64,000 bases of DNA, from positions 1-64,000 of the forward strand of contig NZ_CP016180.1 in assembly GCF_013377295.1 (NCBI RefSeq), read 5' to 3'. Shown here in pieces: positions 25,698-35,118 of the stretch (within the stretch, counting starts at the first letter, position 1; every line of letters begins with the position of its first letter). The translations under genes and the position numbers were made by a program. Source of the DNA: Pasteurella skyensis (GTDB lineage Bacteria > Pseudomonadota > Gammaproteobacteria > Enterobacterales > Pasteurellaceae). Below the pieces are notes generated by a model that had not been told where the DNA came from, did not search any database, and saw only the letters and a list, made by a program, of their open reading frames with translations.

Positions 25698-25800
25698 TGA
25701 TATACTGTTTGAGTATCCTGAAACGGGCTTTTCAAGAATCAGTATATCAATAAATTTTAGTATTTAAATTAATAGGAGTGCATAGTGGCCCGTATTGCAG
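25698..25800 (+). promoter_or_regulatory. Alpha operon leader, probable S4-binding translational operator
   Basis: The leader and rpsM start region closely match the E. coli alpha-operon leader as I remember it. Blocks GTTTGAGTATCCTGAAA, CGGGCTTTTCA and AGGAGTGCATAGTGGCCCG are shared. An outer 10-bp stem TGATATACTG (25698-25707) pairs with CAGTATATCA (25740-25749). In E. coli this RNA forms a pseudoknot to which S4 binds to repress translation of the operon. The outer stem sequence differs while its pairing is kept. Confidence 0.8.
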
Positions 25801-26141
25801 GCATTAACATTCCTGATCAAAAACACACTGTAATCGCATTAACTGCTATTTACGGTATCGGTAAAACCCGAGCAAAAGAGATTTGCTCTCTAACGGGTAT
25901 TGCTGAAGACGTTAAGATCAGAGAATTGTCTGAAGAGCAGATTGAGAAACTGCGTGAAGAAGTTGGTAAATTTACTGTTGAAGGTGATTTACGCCGTGAA
26001 GTGACTTTAAGTATCAAGCGTCTTTTAGACTTGGGTTGTTACAGAGGTTTACGTCATCGTCGTAGCTTACCGGTACGTGGTCAACGTACTAAAACAAATG
26101 CGCGTACTCGTAAGGGTCCACGCAAACCGATCAAGAAATAG
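25785..26141 (+). CDS. rpsM: 30S ribosomal protein S13
   Basis: S13 forms subunit bridges with L5 and contacts P-site tRNA. It has 118 residues, as in E. coli, from a GTG start (25785) that lies inside the S4 operator. The helix-two-turn-helix region [14 protein letters not shown] and the basic tail GPRKPIKK are conserved. It is the first gene of the alpha operon. Confidence 0.98.
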   Translation: MARIAGINIPDQKHTVIALTAIYGIGKTRAKEICSLTGIAEDVKIRELSEEQIEKLREEVGKFTVEGDLRREVTLSIKRLLDLGCYRGLRHRRSLPVRGQRTKTNARTRKGPRKPIKK

Positions 26142-26150
26142 TCGGAGTAA

Positions 26151-26546
<396 letters not shown>

Positions 26547-26574
26547 TTGACGTTAGGATAATTGGAGAAAGAAA

Positions 26575-27201
26575 ATGGCAAGATATTTGGGTCCAAAGCT
26601 CAAGCTAAGCCGTCGTGAAGGCACTGATTTATTTTTAAAATCAGGTGTTCGCACGATCGAATCAAAATGTAGAAATAGACTTGATGTAGCACCTGGTCAA
26701 CATGGTGCACGTAAGCCTCGTTTATCTGACTATGGTAGTCAGTTACGAGAAAAACAAAAAGTTCGCCGTATTTATGGTATTTTAGAACGTCAGTTCCGTA
26801 ATTACTATAAAGAAGCTAATCGCTTAAAAGGTAATACAGGTGAAAATTTATTAGTATTGCTAGAAGGTCGTTTAGATAACGTTGTTTATCGTATGGGATT
26901 TGCGACAACTCGTGCAGAAGCACGTCAGTTAGTTAGTCATAAATCTATTGTGGTAAATGGTCGAGTAGTAAATATCCCTTCTTATCAAGTTTCTGTTGAT
27001 GATGTAGTTGCTGTTCGTGAAAAATCTAAGAAGCAAGCTAGAATTAAAGCATCATTAGAGTTAGCGACTCAAAGAGAGAAACCAACTTGGTTAGAAATTG
27101 ATGTAGCTAAAATGGAAGGCGTATTTAAACGTACTCCTGAGCGTTCAGATCTATCAGCAGATATTAATGAACATCTGATCGTTGAGCTTTACTCTAAATA
27201 A
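26575..27201 (+). CDS. rpsD: 30S ribosomal protein S4
   Basis: S4 nucleates 30S assembly, is part of the mRNA entry helicase and, in E. coli, represses the alpha operon through the leader annotated at 25698. It has 208 residues (E. coli 206). The S4 RNA-binding domain lies at about 95-160 ([20 protein letters not shown]). It is 38 bp before rpoA. Confidence 0.99.
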   Translation: MARYLGPKLKLSRREGTDLFLKSGVRTIESKCRNRLDVAPGQHGARKPRLSDYGSQLREKQKVRRIYGILERQFRNYYKEANRLKGNTGENLLVLLEGRLDNVVYRMGFATTRAEARQLVSHKSIVVNGRVVNIPSYQVSVDDVVAVREKSKKQARIKASLELATQREKPTWLEIDVAKMEGVFKRTPERSDLSADINEHLIVELYSK

Positions 27202-27239
27202 TAATTATTGATAAAGCTTAAAGTCAAAGAGAGGATAAA

Positions 27240-28229
27240 ATGCAGGGTTCTGTGACAGAATTTTTAAAACCGCACTTAGTGAATATTGAACAAGTTAGTT
27301 TAACTCACGCAAAAGTGACATTAGAGCCACTAGAACGTGGCTTTGGCCATACACTAGGGAATGCCCTTCGTCGTATATTACTTTCTTCTATGCCTGGTTG
27401 TGCAGTTACGGAAGTTGAAATTGATGGTGTATTACATGAATACAGCAGCAAGGAAGGTGTTCAAGAAGATATTCTTGAAGTGTTACTAAATTTAAAAGGT
27501 TTAGCGGTAAAAGTGCAAAATAAAGATGATCTTATTTTGACACTAAATAAGTCTGGAATTGGCCCTGTGATTGCAGCCGACATTACCCACGATGGTGATG
27601 TGGAGATAGTTAACCCTGAACACGTGATCTGTCATTTAACAGATAAGGATGCATCTATTAATATGCGAATCCGAATACAGCGTGGTCGTGGTTATGTGCC
27701 AGCTTCAGCGAGAATTCACTCACAAAGTGATGATCGTCCAATAGGTCGTTTACTAGTTGATGCACGTTTTAGTCCCGTTGATCGTATTGCTTACAATGTG
27801 GAAGCAGCGCGTGTGGAACAACGTACAGATTTAGATAAATTGATCATTGAAATGGAAACTAATGGCACATTAGATCCAGAGGAAGCAATTCGCCGAGCTG
27901 CAACAATTTTAGCAGAGCAATTAGCCGCATTTGTAGATTTACGAGATGTACGTCAACCAGAAGTGAAAGAAGAAAAACCAGAGTTTGATCCAATTCTTCT
28001 TCGTCCAGTTGATGATTTAGAACTTACAGTTCGTTCAGCTAATTGCTTGAAAGCAGAGACAATTCACTATATCGGTGATTTAGTACAACGTACAGAAGTT
28101 GAGTTATTAAAAACACCTAATCTAGGTAAGAAATCACTTACAGAGATTAAAGATGTTCTTGCTTCTCGTGGCTTATCACTAGGTATGCGCCTTGAAAATT
28201 GGCCTCCAGCAAGTATTGCTGAAGATTAA
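27240..28229 (+). CDS. rpoA: RNA polymerase alpha subunit
   Basis: The alpha subunit dimerises to start RNA polymerase assembly, and its C-terminal domain contacts UP elements and activators. It has 329 residues, identical in length to E. coli. The N-terminal domain spans about 1-235. The C-terminal domain contains [19 protein letters not shown], with Arg265 as the DNA contact. The tail [11 protein letters not shown] is conserved. It lies within the alpha operon, 35 bp before rplQ. Confidence 0.99.
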   Translation: MQGSVTEFLKPHLVNIEQVSLTHAKVTLEPLERGFGHTLGNALRRILLSSMPGCAVTEVEIDGVLHEYSSKEGVQEDILEVLLNLKGLAVKVQNKDDLILTLNKSGIGPVIAADITHDGDVEIVNPEHVICHLTDKDASINMRIRIQRGRGYVPASARIHSQSDDRPIGRLLVDARFSPVDRIAYNVEAARVEQRTDLDKLIIEMETNGTLDPEEAIRRAATILAEQLAAFVDLRDVRQPEVKEEKPEFDPILLRPVDDLELTVRSANCLKAETIHYIGDLVQRTEVELLKTPNLGKKSLTEIKDVLASRGLSLGMRLENWPPASIAED

Positions 28230-28264
28230 TTTTGGGTTATTAGATTTCTAAGAAGGAATAAGGT

Positions 28265-28648
28265 ATGCGTCATCGTAAGAGTGGCCGTCAACTCAATCGT
28301 AATAGCAGTCATCGCCAAGCGATGTTCCGCAATATGGCAGGTTCTTTAGTTAGTCATGAAATTATCAAGACAACTGTACCTAAAGCCAAAGAATTACGCC
28401 GTGTAGTTGAACCATTAATTACTTTATCAAAAGTAGATAGTGTAGCAAATCGCCGTTTAGCATTTGCTCGTACACGCAACAAAGATGTTGTAACAAAATT
28501 ATTTAATGAATTAGGTCCACGTTTTAAAGAACGTGCGGGTGGTTATACTCGTATTATGAAATGTGGTTTCCGTGCAGGCGATAACGCTCCAATGGCTTAC
28601 ATTGAGTTAGTTGATCGCCCAGAAGTTGCAGAAGAAGCAGCTGAATAA
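28265..28648 (+). CDS. rplQ: 50S ribosomal protein L17
   Basis: L17 lies near the tunnel exit on the large subunit. It has 127 residues as in E. coli, starting [20 protein letters not shown]. It is the last gene of the alpha operon, and a strong terminator follows 20 bp later. Confidence 0.99.
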   Translation: MRHRKSGRQLNRNSSHRQAMFRNMAGSLVSHEIIKTTVPKAKELRRVVEPLITLSKVDSVANRRLAFARTRNKDVVTKLFNELGPRFKERAGGYTRIMKCGFRAGDNAPMAYIELVDRPEVAEEAAE

Positions 28649-28667
28649 ATAATTTAATTTATAGACT

Positions 28668-28703
28668 AAAGCCTAACATAGTAATATGTTAGGCTTTATT
28701 TTT
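28668..28703 (+). terminator. Terminator of the alpha operon
   Basis: A perfect 13-bp stem (28668-28680 with 28685-28697, arm AAAGCCTAACATA) with a GTAA loop and a following T-rich run. Typical intrinsic terminator. Confidence 0.9.
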
Positions 28704-28708
28704 ATATG

Positions 28709-28762
28709 AAGCGGTAAGATTTGGTCTAAAATTTGCAAAAAAAGATCGAAATCGTACCGCTT
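28709..28762. repeat. Inverted pair of uptake-signal motifs
   Basis: AAGCGGTAAGAT (28709-28720) and the complement of AAGCGGTACGAT (28751-28762) face each other across a TTTGCAAA tail. They can form a second hairpin after the alpha operon. The remainder of the gap to 28880 is AT-rich with nothing recognisable. Confidence 0.7.
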
Positions 28763-28880
28763 ATTTTTATGTTCTAAATTTAATCTTAATGGCTAAATTT
28801 ACATTTTTTTACACAACTAAAGAATCTAGAGAGCGTCAGTGTTGTCCCTTCTTTTGAAAAATTATTATTAATTAGGTGCC

Positions 28881-28910
28881 TTGAAATGATAATTGTTGTT
28901 GAGGTATGAT
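28881..28910 (+). promoter_or_regulatory. Possible promoter of nrdDG
   Basis: TTGAAA (28881-28886) and TATGAT (28905-28910) are spaced by 18 bp, 29 bp ahead of the nrdD start. No clear FNR or NrdR box could be recognised by eye, although oxygen control is expected for this gene. Confidence 0.5.
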
Positions 28911-28939
28911 CTCTCTTATTTTTGAGAAAAGGTAGCGAA

Positions 28940-31066
28940 ATGAGTAGTTTTATTGTAACAAAAAGAGATGGTTCTCTTACAAAGTTTGATATCACACGCA
29001 TTATTACTGCTATTAAAAATGTATCTAAAGCAGTAGATATTGATGATGAAAATTATTGTTTAGAAATTAGCCAAAAAATTAGTAGTGAAATTTTAACAGA
29101 GTATCAGCAAGGTATTGATATTAATACAATTCAAAACATTGTTGAAAACCATTTGATGTCTAGCTGTTATCCTCAGGTTGCTCGTGCTTATATTGAATAT
29201 CGTCACGATAGAGATATTGCTCGAGAGAAATGTTCTTTTTTGATGAAAGAGATTGAAGGGTTAATTGATCAAACCAATGTGGCAGTACTTAATGAAAATG
29301 CTAATAAGGATGCGAAAATTATTCCTACCCAAAGGGATTTATTAGCAGGAATTGTTGCAAAACACTATGCTCTGCGCTATATTTTGCCTCGAGATGTGGT
29401 AAATGCACACAATAGTGGTGAAATCCACTACCATGATTTAGACTATTCGCCTTTCTTCCCAATGTTTAACTGTATGCTGGTTGATCTTAAAGGAATGCTT
29501 GAGAATGGCTTTAAGATGGGTAATTCTGAAATTGATACACCTCGTTCTATTGGGACAGCAACCGCTATTACTGCTCAAATTATCGCTCAGGTTGCAAGTC
29601 ATATTTATGGTGGTACAACGATTAACCGTATTGATGAAGTACTCGCTCCTTATGTTGAAAAAAGCTATCAGAAGCTCTTAAAAACCGCACAAGAGTGGCA
29701 AATTTCTGATGCTAAGGGCTATGCAGATACGTTAATTGAAAAAGAGTGTTTTGATGCGTTTCAGTCGTTAGAGTATGAAATTAATACATTACACACTGCA
29801 AATGGTCAAACACCTTTTGTGACTTTAGGATTTGGTCTGGGTACTTCTTGGCAATCCCGTTTAATTCAACAATCTATTTTAAAAAATCGTATTCGAGGTT
29901 TAGGTAAAAACCATAAAACACCTATTTTTCCAAAACTTGTCTTTACCTTAAAACGTGGTTTAAATCTCGAACCTAATGATGTGAATTATGATATCAAGCA
30001 GTTAGCGTTAGAGTGTGCTTCTAAACGTATGTATCCTGATATTTTAAATTATGATCAGTTAATTAAAATCACAGGTTCATTTAAAGCACCGATGGGATGT
30101 CGTAGTTTCTTAAATGCTTATGAAGAGAATGGTGAACAAATTCACGATGGACGTAATAATTTAGGTGTAGTGAGTTTGAATTTACCTCGTATTGCTTTGG
30201 AAGCGAAAGGCTGTGAAGCAACATTCTTTGAGTTGTTAGATAAACGTCTCAATATTGCTAAAAAAGCCTTGATGACTCGTATTGCACGTCTTGAAAATAC
30301 TAAAGCCAGAGTGGCGCCTATCTTGTATATGGAAGGGGCTTGTGGTGTACGTTTGAAAGCAGAAGATAATATTGCACAATTATTTAAAAACGGCAGAGCA
30401 TCCATTTCTCTTGGTTATATTGGTATTCACGAAACCATTAATGCGTTATATCAAGATAAGCATATTTATGATGATGAAAAATTACGTCAAAAAGGGTTGA
30501 AAATTGTTGCGCATTTAAGCAATGCCACAATGCAATGGAAAGAAGAAACAGGTTACGCATTTAGTTTATATTCTACTCCTAGCGAAAATTTATGTGATCG
30601 TTTTTGCCGTTTAGATGTAAAACAATTTGGTCTTATTAAAGGTGTAACAGATAAAGGTTATTATACGAATAGCTACCATTTAGACGTAGAGAAAAAAGTT
30701 AACCCTTACGATAAATTGGATTTTGAAATGCCTTATCCTGCATTAGCAAGTGGTGGTTTCATCTGTTATGGTGAATACCCAAATATTCAACATAACCTTA
30801 AAGCATTGGAAGATGTGTGGAATTACAGCTATGACCGAGTACCTTATTATGGCACGAATACTCCAATCGATGAGTGTTATGAGTGTGGTTTTAGCGGTGA
30901 GTTTGACTGTACAAGCAAAGGTTTTACTTGTCCAAAATGTGGTAATCATGATAGCAATAAAGTATCAGTTACTCGTCGAGTATGTGGTTATTTGGGAAGT
31001 CCAGATGCACGTCCATTCAATGCAGGGAAGCAAGAAGAAGTAAAACGCCGAGTGAAACATTTATAA
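28940..31066 (+). CDS. nrdD: Anaerobic ribonucleoside-triphosphate reductase NrdD
   Basis: Class III ribonucleotide reductase, which makes deoxyribonucleoside triphosphates without oxygen using a glycyl radical. It has 708 residues from the ATG at 28940, where AAGG precedes; a TTG 18 bp upstream is less likely. The N-terminal ATP-cone regulatory domain spans about 1-95. The C-terminal zinc site is CYEC with CPKC (near 650-670). The radical glycine is Gly683 in RVCGYLGS. nrdG follows after two bases. Confidence 0.98.
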   Translation: MSSFIVTKRDGSLTKFDITRIITAIKNVSKAVDIDDENYCLEISQKISSEILTEYQQGIDINTIQNIVENHLMSSCYPQVARAYIEYRHDRDIAREKCSFLMKEIEGLIDQTNVAVLNENANKDAKIIPTQRDLLAGIVAKHYALRYILPRDVVNAHNSGEIHYHDLDYSPFFPMFNCMLVDLKGMLENGFKMGNSEIDTPRSIGTATAITAQIIAQVASHIYGGTTINRIDEVLAPYVEKSYQKLLKTAQEWQISDAKGYADTLIEKECFDAFQSLEYEINTLHTANGQTPFVTLGFGLGTSWQSRLIQQSILKNRIRGLGKNHKTPIFPKLVFTLKRGLNLEPNDVNYDIKQLALECASKRMYPDILNYDQLIKITGSFKAPMGCRSFLNAYEENGEQIHDGRNNLGVVSLNLPRIALEAKGCEATFFELLDKRLNIAKKALMTRIARLENTKARVAPILYMEGACGVRLKAEDNIAQLFKNGRASISLGYIGIHETINALYQDKHIYDDEKLRQKGLKIVAHLSNATMQWKEETGYAFSLYSTPSENLCDRFCRLDVKQFGLIKGVTDKGYYTNSYHLDVEKKVNPYDKLDFEMPYPALASGGFICYGEYPNIQHNLKALEDVWNYSYDRVPYYGTNTPIDECYECGFSGEFDCTSKGFTCPKCGNHDSNKVSVTRRVCGYLGSPDARPFNAGKQEEVKRRVKHL

Positions 31067-31068
31067 AA

Positions 31069-31542
31069 ATGAACTACTTACAGTACTATCCTGTTGATGT
31101 AGTAAATGGAGAGGGTACTCGTTGTACTCTCTTTGTAAGTGGTTGCACACATAGTTGTCGAGGTTGTTATAACCAGAAAAGCTGGTCTTTTGATGCTGGT
31201 ATATTATTTGATAAAGCAATGGAACAACAAATTATTGATGATCTCAATGATACTCGTATTAAGCGACAAGGCTTAACCCTTTCGGGGGGAGACCCTTTAC
31301 ATCCTCGTAATGTAGAAGCATTATTACCCTTAGTAAAAAGAGTTAAACAAGAGTGTGTTGATAAAGATATTTGGGTATGGACGGGCTATAAATTAGCAGA
31401 ATTAGACTCTTATCAACGTCAAATGCTCCCTTATATTGATGTATTAATTGATGGTAAGTTTATTCAACAACAGGCTGATCCCAGCTTGATTTGGCGAGGC
31501 TCAGCAAATCAAATTATTCACCGTTTTAAAAGAGAGAAATAA
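31069..31542 (+). CDS. nrdG: Anaerobic ribonucleotide reductase activating protein NrdG
   Basis: Radical S-adenosylmethionine enzyme that makes the glycyl radical on NrdD. It has 157 residues from the ATG at 31069 (E. coli 154). The cluster ligands are Cys26, Cys30 and Cys33 in CTHSCRGC. LTLSGGDPLHP is the SAM-binding GGE-like motif. An upstream in-frame start lies inside nrdD and is rejected. It is cotranscribed with nrdD. Confidence 0.97.
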   Translation: MNYLQYYPVDVVNGEGTRCTLFVSGCTHSCRGCYNQKSWSFDAGILFDKAMEQQIIDDLNDTRIKRQGLTLSGGDPLHPRNVEALLPLVKRVKQECVDKDIWVWTGYKLAELDSYQRQMLPYIDVLIDGKFIQQQADPSLIWRGSANQIIHRFKREK

Positions 31543-31543
31543 T

Positions 31544-31580
31544 ATAGCGGTGACATTTTGTTTAGAATTTGCAAATTTTA
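31544..31580. repeat. Uptake-signal-like motif after nrdG
   Basis: TATAGCGGTGACATTTTG is followed by a TTTGCAAATTTT tail, between the convergent nrdG and thrC. It lies just ahead of the shared terminator. Confidence 0.65.
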
Positions 31581-31585
31581 GAATG

Positions 31586-31620
31586 AACCCCAAAAATTGG
31601 ATGTGATTTTTGGGGTTTTC
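31586..31620. terminator. Bidirectional terminator between nrdG and thrC
   Basis: A perfect 12-bp stem AACCCCAAAAAT (31586-31597) pairs with 31606-31617. A/T runs on each side allow it to act for nrdG on the plus strand and thrC on the minus strand. Confidence 0.85.
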
Positions 31621-31624
31621 CGTA

Positions 31625-32902
31625 TTATTCTTTTAATAAATAGTGTTTTAATTGAGAAAAGTCGTTGTTCATTTCATCAGACAATAATGGCATTTTATTA
31701 TGCTTATCCAATGCTTCAGGTAATGGAAGATCAATATTTAAAATACGATCAACACTCTCTTTAAATTTAGCTGGATGAGCAGTGCAAAGGAAAATACCTG
31801 TTTCGTCTTCTGCTAATTGATTTGCTAACATTTGATAAGCAATGGCACCGTGCGGCTCGCATAAATAACCTAACTCATTCATTGCTTGTAAACTTTGCTC
31901 TGTTTGAGAATCGGTTAACATCCCAGAAGATAACTCTTTAAGTGACCAATTATTACGTTTAAACAACTCTTCTACACGAGGCCAGTTATTTGGACGACTT
32001 ACGTCCATTGCATTAGAAAGAGTTGCAACTGTTGGATTAGGTTGCCATTGTCCAGATTGTAAGTAACGAGGTACAGTGTCATTGCTATTGGTTGATGCAA
32101 TAAAACGTTTAATTGGCAAACCTAAACTTTTTGCAATTAACCCTGCTGTTAAATTACCAAAGTTACCACTTGGCACAGACACTACAAGATTATTCCTTTT
32201 CTCTTTTGGAAGTTGGGAAACAGCTTCAAAATAGTAACAAATTTGAGCAAGTAAACGGCTAATATTGATGGAGTTGGCTGAATTTAAACCAATGGTTTTA
32301 CGTAAATTTTCATCATCAAAAGCCTGTTTTACTAAAGCTTGGCAATCATCAAAATCGCCCTTGATTGCAACGGTACGAATATTTTTACCTAACGTGCAGA
32401 ATAATTTTTCTTGTAATGGACTGATTTTTCCTTTTGGATATAAAATCACAACCTCAATATTTTCTAATCCATAAAAAGCGTGTGCTACGGCTGCTCCAGT
32501 ATCACCAGAGGTTGCGGTTAAAATCGTAATTTTTTGATCAGAAGTGACCGCTTTCAAGGCTTGTGCCATAAAACGTCCACCAAAATCTTTAAAGGCAAGA
32601 GTAGGTCCGTGAAACAATTCTAATGCATAAATATTATTCGTTACCTTTTCTAATGGAGCAGGGAAAGTAAAGGCATTTTTTACTACAGTATTTAACGTTT
32701 CTTCTGATAATTCATCCCCAATAATGGTTCGTAAAATATATTGACTACGCTCAACTAATGGCATTGCTAACAGTTCATCCATATTTTCTAAATTTGGTAG
32801 AATCTCAGGGAAAAATAACCCTTGATTTTTACCTAAACCTTGACGTACGGCTTGTGCAAAATTAACGTTTTCTTCTGGGTGTTTGATGTTGTATAAGTTC
32901 AT
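31625..32902 (-). CDS. thrC: Threonine synthase
   Basis: Pyridoxal-phosphate enzyme that converts O-phospho-homoserine to threonine. It has 425 residues (E. coli 428). The PLP lysine is Lys105 in TLAFKDFGG, and TATSGDTGAAVAHAF binds the cofactor phosphate. The usual partners thrA and thrB are not upstream: ffh is divergent on that side, so thrC stands apart from any thr operon in this window. Confidence 0.96.
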   Translation of the reverse strand: MNLYNIKHPEENVNFAQAVRQGLGKNQGLFFPEILPNLENMDELLAMPLVERSQYILRTIIGDELSEETLNTVVKNAFTFPAPLEKVTNNIYALELFHGPTLAFKDFGGRFMAQALKAVTSDQKITILTATSGDTGAAVAHAFYGLENIEVVILYPKGKISPLQEKLFCTLGKNIRTVAIKGDFDDCQALVKQAFDDENLRKTIGLNSANSINISRLLAQICYYFEAVSQLPKEKRNNLVVSVPSGNFGNLTAGLIAKSLGLPIKRFIASTNSNDTVPRYLQSGQWQPNPTVATLSNAMDVSRPNNWPRVEELFKRNNWSLKELSSGMLTDSQTEQSLQAMNELGYLCEPHGAIAYQMLANQLAEDETGIFLCTAHPAKFKESVDRILNIDLPLPEALDKHNKMPLLSDEMNNDFSQLKHYLLKE

Positions 32903-32961
32903 TGTGTTTCCTATAAATTATAAATAATTTTGATTTTAGCTATTCAAAGGTGATCAGTAAA

Positions 32962-32990
32962 CTGAAAAATGGTTATTTTTTCTGTATAAT
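32962..32990 (+). promoter_or_regulatory. Possible promoter of ffh
   Basis: CTGAAA (32962-32967) and TATAAT (32985-32990) have 17-bp spacing, about 75 bp ahead of ffh. The -35 box is weak. Confidence 0.5.
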
Positions 32991-33009
32991 ACAGCTAATT
33001 TTGCCGTAA

Positions 33010-33048
33010 TAAGCGGTATGATCCTATTAAAATTTTGCAATTTTTTAA
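33010..33048. repeat. Uptake-signal-like motif ahead of ffh
   Basis: AAGCGGTATGATC is followed by a tail with ATTTTGCAATTTT, lying in the ffh leader between its likely promoter and the start codon. Confidence 0.65.
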
Positions 33049-33063
33049 AATAACGAGAATATT

Positions 33064-34437
33064 ATGTTTGAAAATTTATCCGATAGACTTTCCCAAACTC
33101 TTAAAAATATCAGTGGCAAAGGGCGTTTAACAGAAGACAATATTAAAGATACGCTTCGAGAAGTGCGAATGGCATTACTTGAGGCTGATGTCGCTTTACC
33201 TGTGGTACGTGAATTCATCAATAAGGTAAAAGAACGAGGTATTGGTGCGGAGGTTAATAAAAGTCTCACACCAGGGCAAGAGTTTATTAAAATTGTTCAG
33301 GCTGAGCTTGAAATTGCAATGGGTGAAGCGAATGAGGCTTTAGATCTTGCTAGCCAACCACCTGCGGTTATTTTAATGGCAGGTTTACAGGGGGCAGGTA
33401 AAACAACCTCTGTAGGTAAATTATCTAAATTTTTAAAAGAGAAACATAAGAAAAAAGTATTAGTAGTATCTGCTGATGTGTATCGTCCAGCGGCGATTAA
33501 ACAACTACAAACCCTTGCGAATGATCTAGATGTTGCTTTCTTTCCAAGTGAAACCACACAAAAACCAACAGAGATTGCCAGTGCGGCTTTAAAATACGCT
33601 AAATTAAACTTTTTTGATGTGTTGATTGTGGATACTGCAGGGCGTTTACACGTTGATAGCGAAATGATGGATGAAATTAAACAAATTCATCAAGTATTAA
33701 ACCCTGTGGAAACACTCTTTACAGTGGATGCAATGACAGGGCAAGATGCTGCTAATACAGCTAAAGCCTTTAATGAAACCTTACCTTTAACAGGGGTTAT
33801 CTTAACCAAAGTCGATGGTGATGCTCGTGGTGGTGCGGCGTTATCTATTCGTCAAATTACAGGTAAACCTATTAAATTCTTAGGGGTAGGTGAAAAAACC
33901 GATGCTTTAGAGCCATTCCATCCTGATCGTATTGCTTCTCGTATTTTAGGAATGGGCGATGTACTTTCTCTAATCGAAGATTTAGAAAAAACAGTCGATC
34001 GTGAGAAAGCGGAAAAAATGGCGAAAAAATTCAAAAAAGGTGATGCTTTTACCCTTGAAGATTTTCGTGAACAGCTCATTGAAATGAAAAAAATGGGCGG
34101 AATGATGTCAATGCTTGATAAATTACCAGGTGCAAAAAATTTACCTGCTCACGTAAAAAATCAAGTTGATGATAAAATGTTCCACAAAATGGAAGCCATT
34201 ATTAATTCAATGACCTTAAAGGAACGTGCTAATCCTGCAATTATCAAAGGTTCTCGTCGTAAGCGTATTGCAATGGGATCAGGTACTAAGGTACAAGATG
34301 TCAATAAACTTTTAAAGCAGTTTGATGATATGCAGCGAATGATGAAAAAAATGCGAAAAGGTGGAATGAGTAAAATGATGCGTGGTATGCAAGGAATGAT
34401 GGGCGGTGCTGGTGGAATGTTTGGTGGACGTCGTTAG
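33064..34437 (+). CDS. ffh: Signal recognition particle protein Ffh
   Basis: GTPase of the signal recognition particle that binds signal sequences of inner-membrane proteins with 4.5S RNA and delivers them to FtsY. It has 457 residues (E. coli 453). The N domain spans about 1-90. The G domain contains GLQGAGKT at 107-114 and TKVDGDARGG further on. The methionine-rich M domain runs from about 330 to the end and finishes in a Met/Gly-rich tail. Confidence 0.98.
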   Translation: MFENLSDRLSQTLKNISGKGRLTEDNIKDTLREVRMALLEADVALPVVREFINKVKERGIGAEVNKSLTPGQEFIKIVQAELEIAMGEANEALDLASQPPAVILMAGLQGAGKTTSVGKLSKFLKEKHKKKVLVVSADVYRPAAIKQLQTLANDLDVAFFPSETTQKPTEIASAALKYAKLNFFDVLIVDTAGRLHVDSEMMDEIKQIHQVLNPVETLFTVDAMTGQDAANTAKAFNETLPLTGVILTKVDGDARGGAALSIRQITGKPIKFLGVGEKTDALEPFHPDRIASRILGMGDVLSLIEDLEKTVDREKAEKMAKKFKKGDAFTLEDFREQLIEMKKMGGMMSMLDKLPGAKNLPAHVKNQVDDKMFHKMEAIINSMTLKERANPAIIKGSRRKRIAMGSGTKVQDVNKLLKQFDDMQRMMKKMRKGGMSKMMRGMQGMMGGAGGMFGGRR

Positions 34438-34475
34438 ATTTTGATGATGTTGAACAAATAAAGCGAGGAAAAATA

Positions 34476-35096
34476 ATGTTAGAAGAACTTAAACAACAAT
34501 TAATGTTGCCACAGTTTGTCATTGCAGGCATAGAAGGTTTTTTTAATGGTTTAATTCAGCGTTCACCACATTGTTTAACTACGTTAAAGAAACTACAGAA
34601 TAGTACGCTTAAGATTGTATTATTACAGCCCGCTGTGAATGTAGTGATTTTGTTTAGTAACACACAAACAAATTGGCTTATCAATTATGAGGATACACCT
34701 GATTGCAGTATTACAGTTCATAGTTCTGCCCTGTTGAAGTTAAAGGATAAGGAACAGTTAACAAAATTAATTAATGAACAACGTGTAGTTTTAGAAGGTG
34801 ATATCCAAGTATTACAGTATTTTGTACAGTTACTTGATGAATTAGAAAAGGACCCTGCTGAGTTACTTTCTCCATTAATGGGCTATGTGATGGCACAGAG
34901 CACAACAGATGTGGCGAAATTTATTGTAAATAAAGTAAAGCAACAAAATACACAAGTAAGTAAATACTTAGTAGATAATTTAATGAATGAATATCCTGTT
35001 TTAGTGCATCAGTTAGAAATTGCAAATTTTTGCGATCAAGTGACCGCTATCGTAAAAGATGTGGAGAGATTAGAAAGAAAAATGGCGAACTTTTAA
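34476..35096 (+). CDS. ubiJ: Ubiquinone biosynthesis accessory factor UbiJ
   Basis: SCP2-domain lipid-binding protein that, with UbiK, organises the late soluble complex of ubiquinone synthesis. It has 206 residues. The N-terminal SCP2 fold (about 15-115) includes GIEGFFNGLIQRSP and the conserved LEGDIQVLQYFVQLLDELEKD near 105-125. A C-terminal coiled coil ends with VERLERKMANF. In many relatives ubiE and ubiB flank it; here ffh is upstream and an insertion sequence downstream. Sequence identity in this family is modest. Confidence 0.85.
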   Translation: MLEELKQQLMLPQFVIAGIEGFFNGLIQRSPHCLTTLKKLQNSTLKIVLLQPAVNVVILFSNTQTNWLINYEDTPDCSITVHSSALLKLKDKEQLTKLINEQRVVLEGDIQVLQYFVQLLDELEKDPAELLSPLMGYVMAQSTTDVAKFIVNKVKQQNTQVSKYLVDNLMNEYPVLVHQLEIANFCDQVTAIVKDVERLERKMANF

Positions 35097-35118
35097 ATAA
35101 GCCAAATATAAAAAAATC

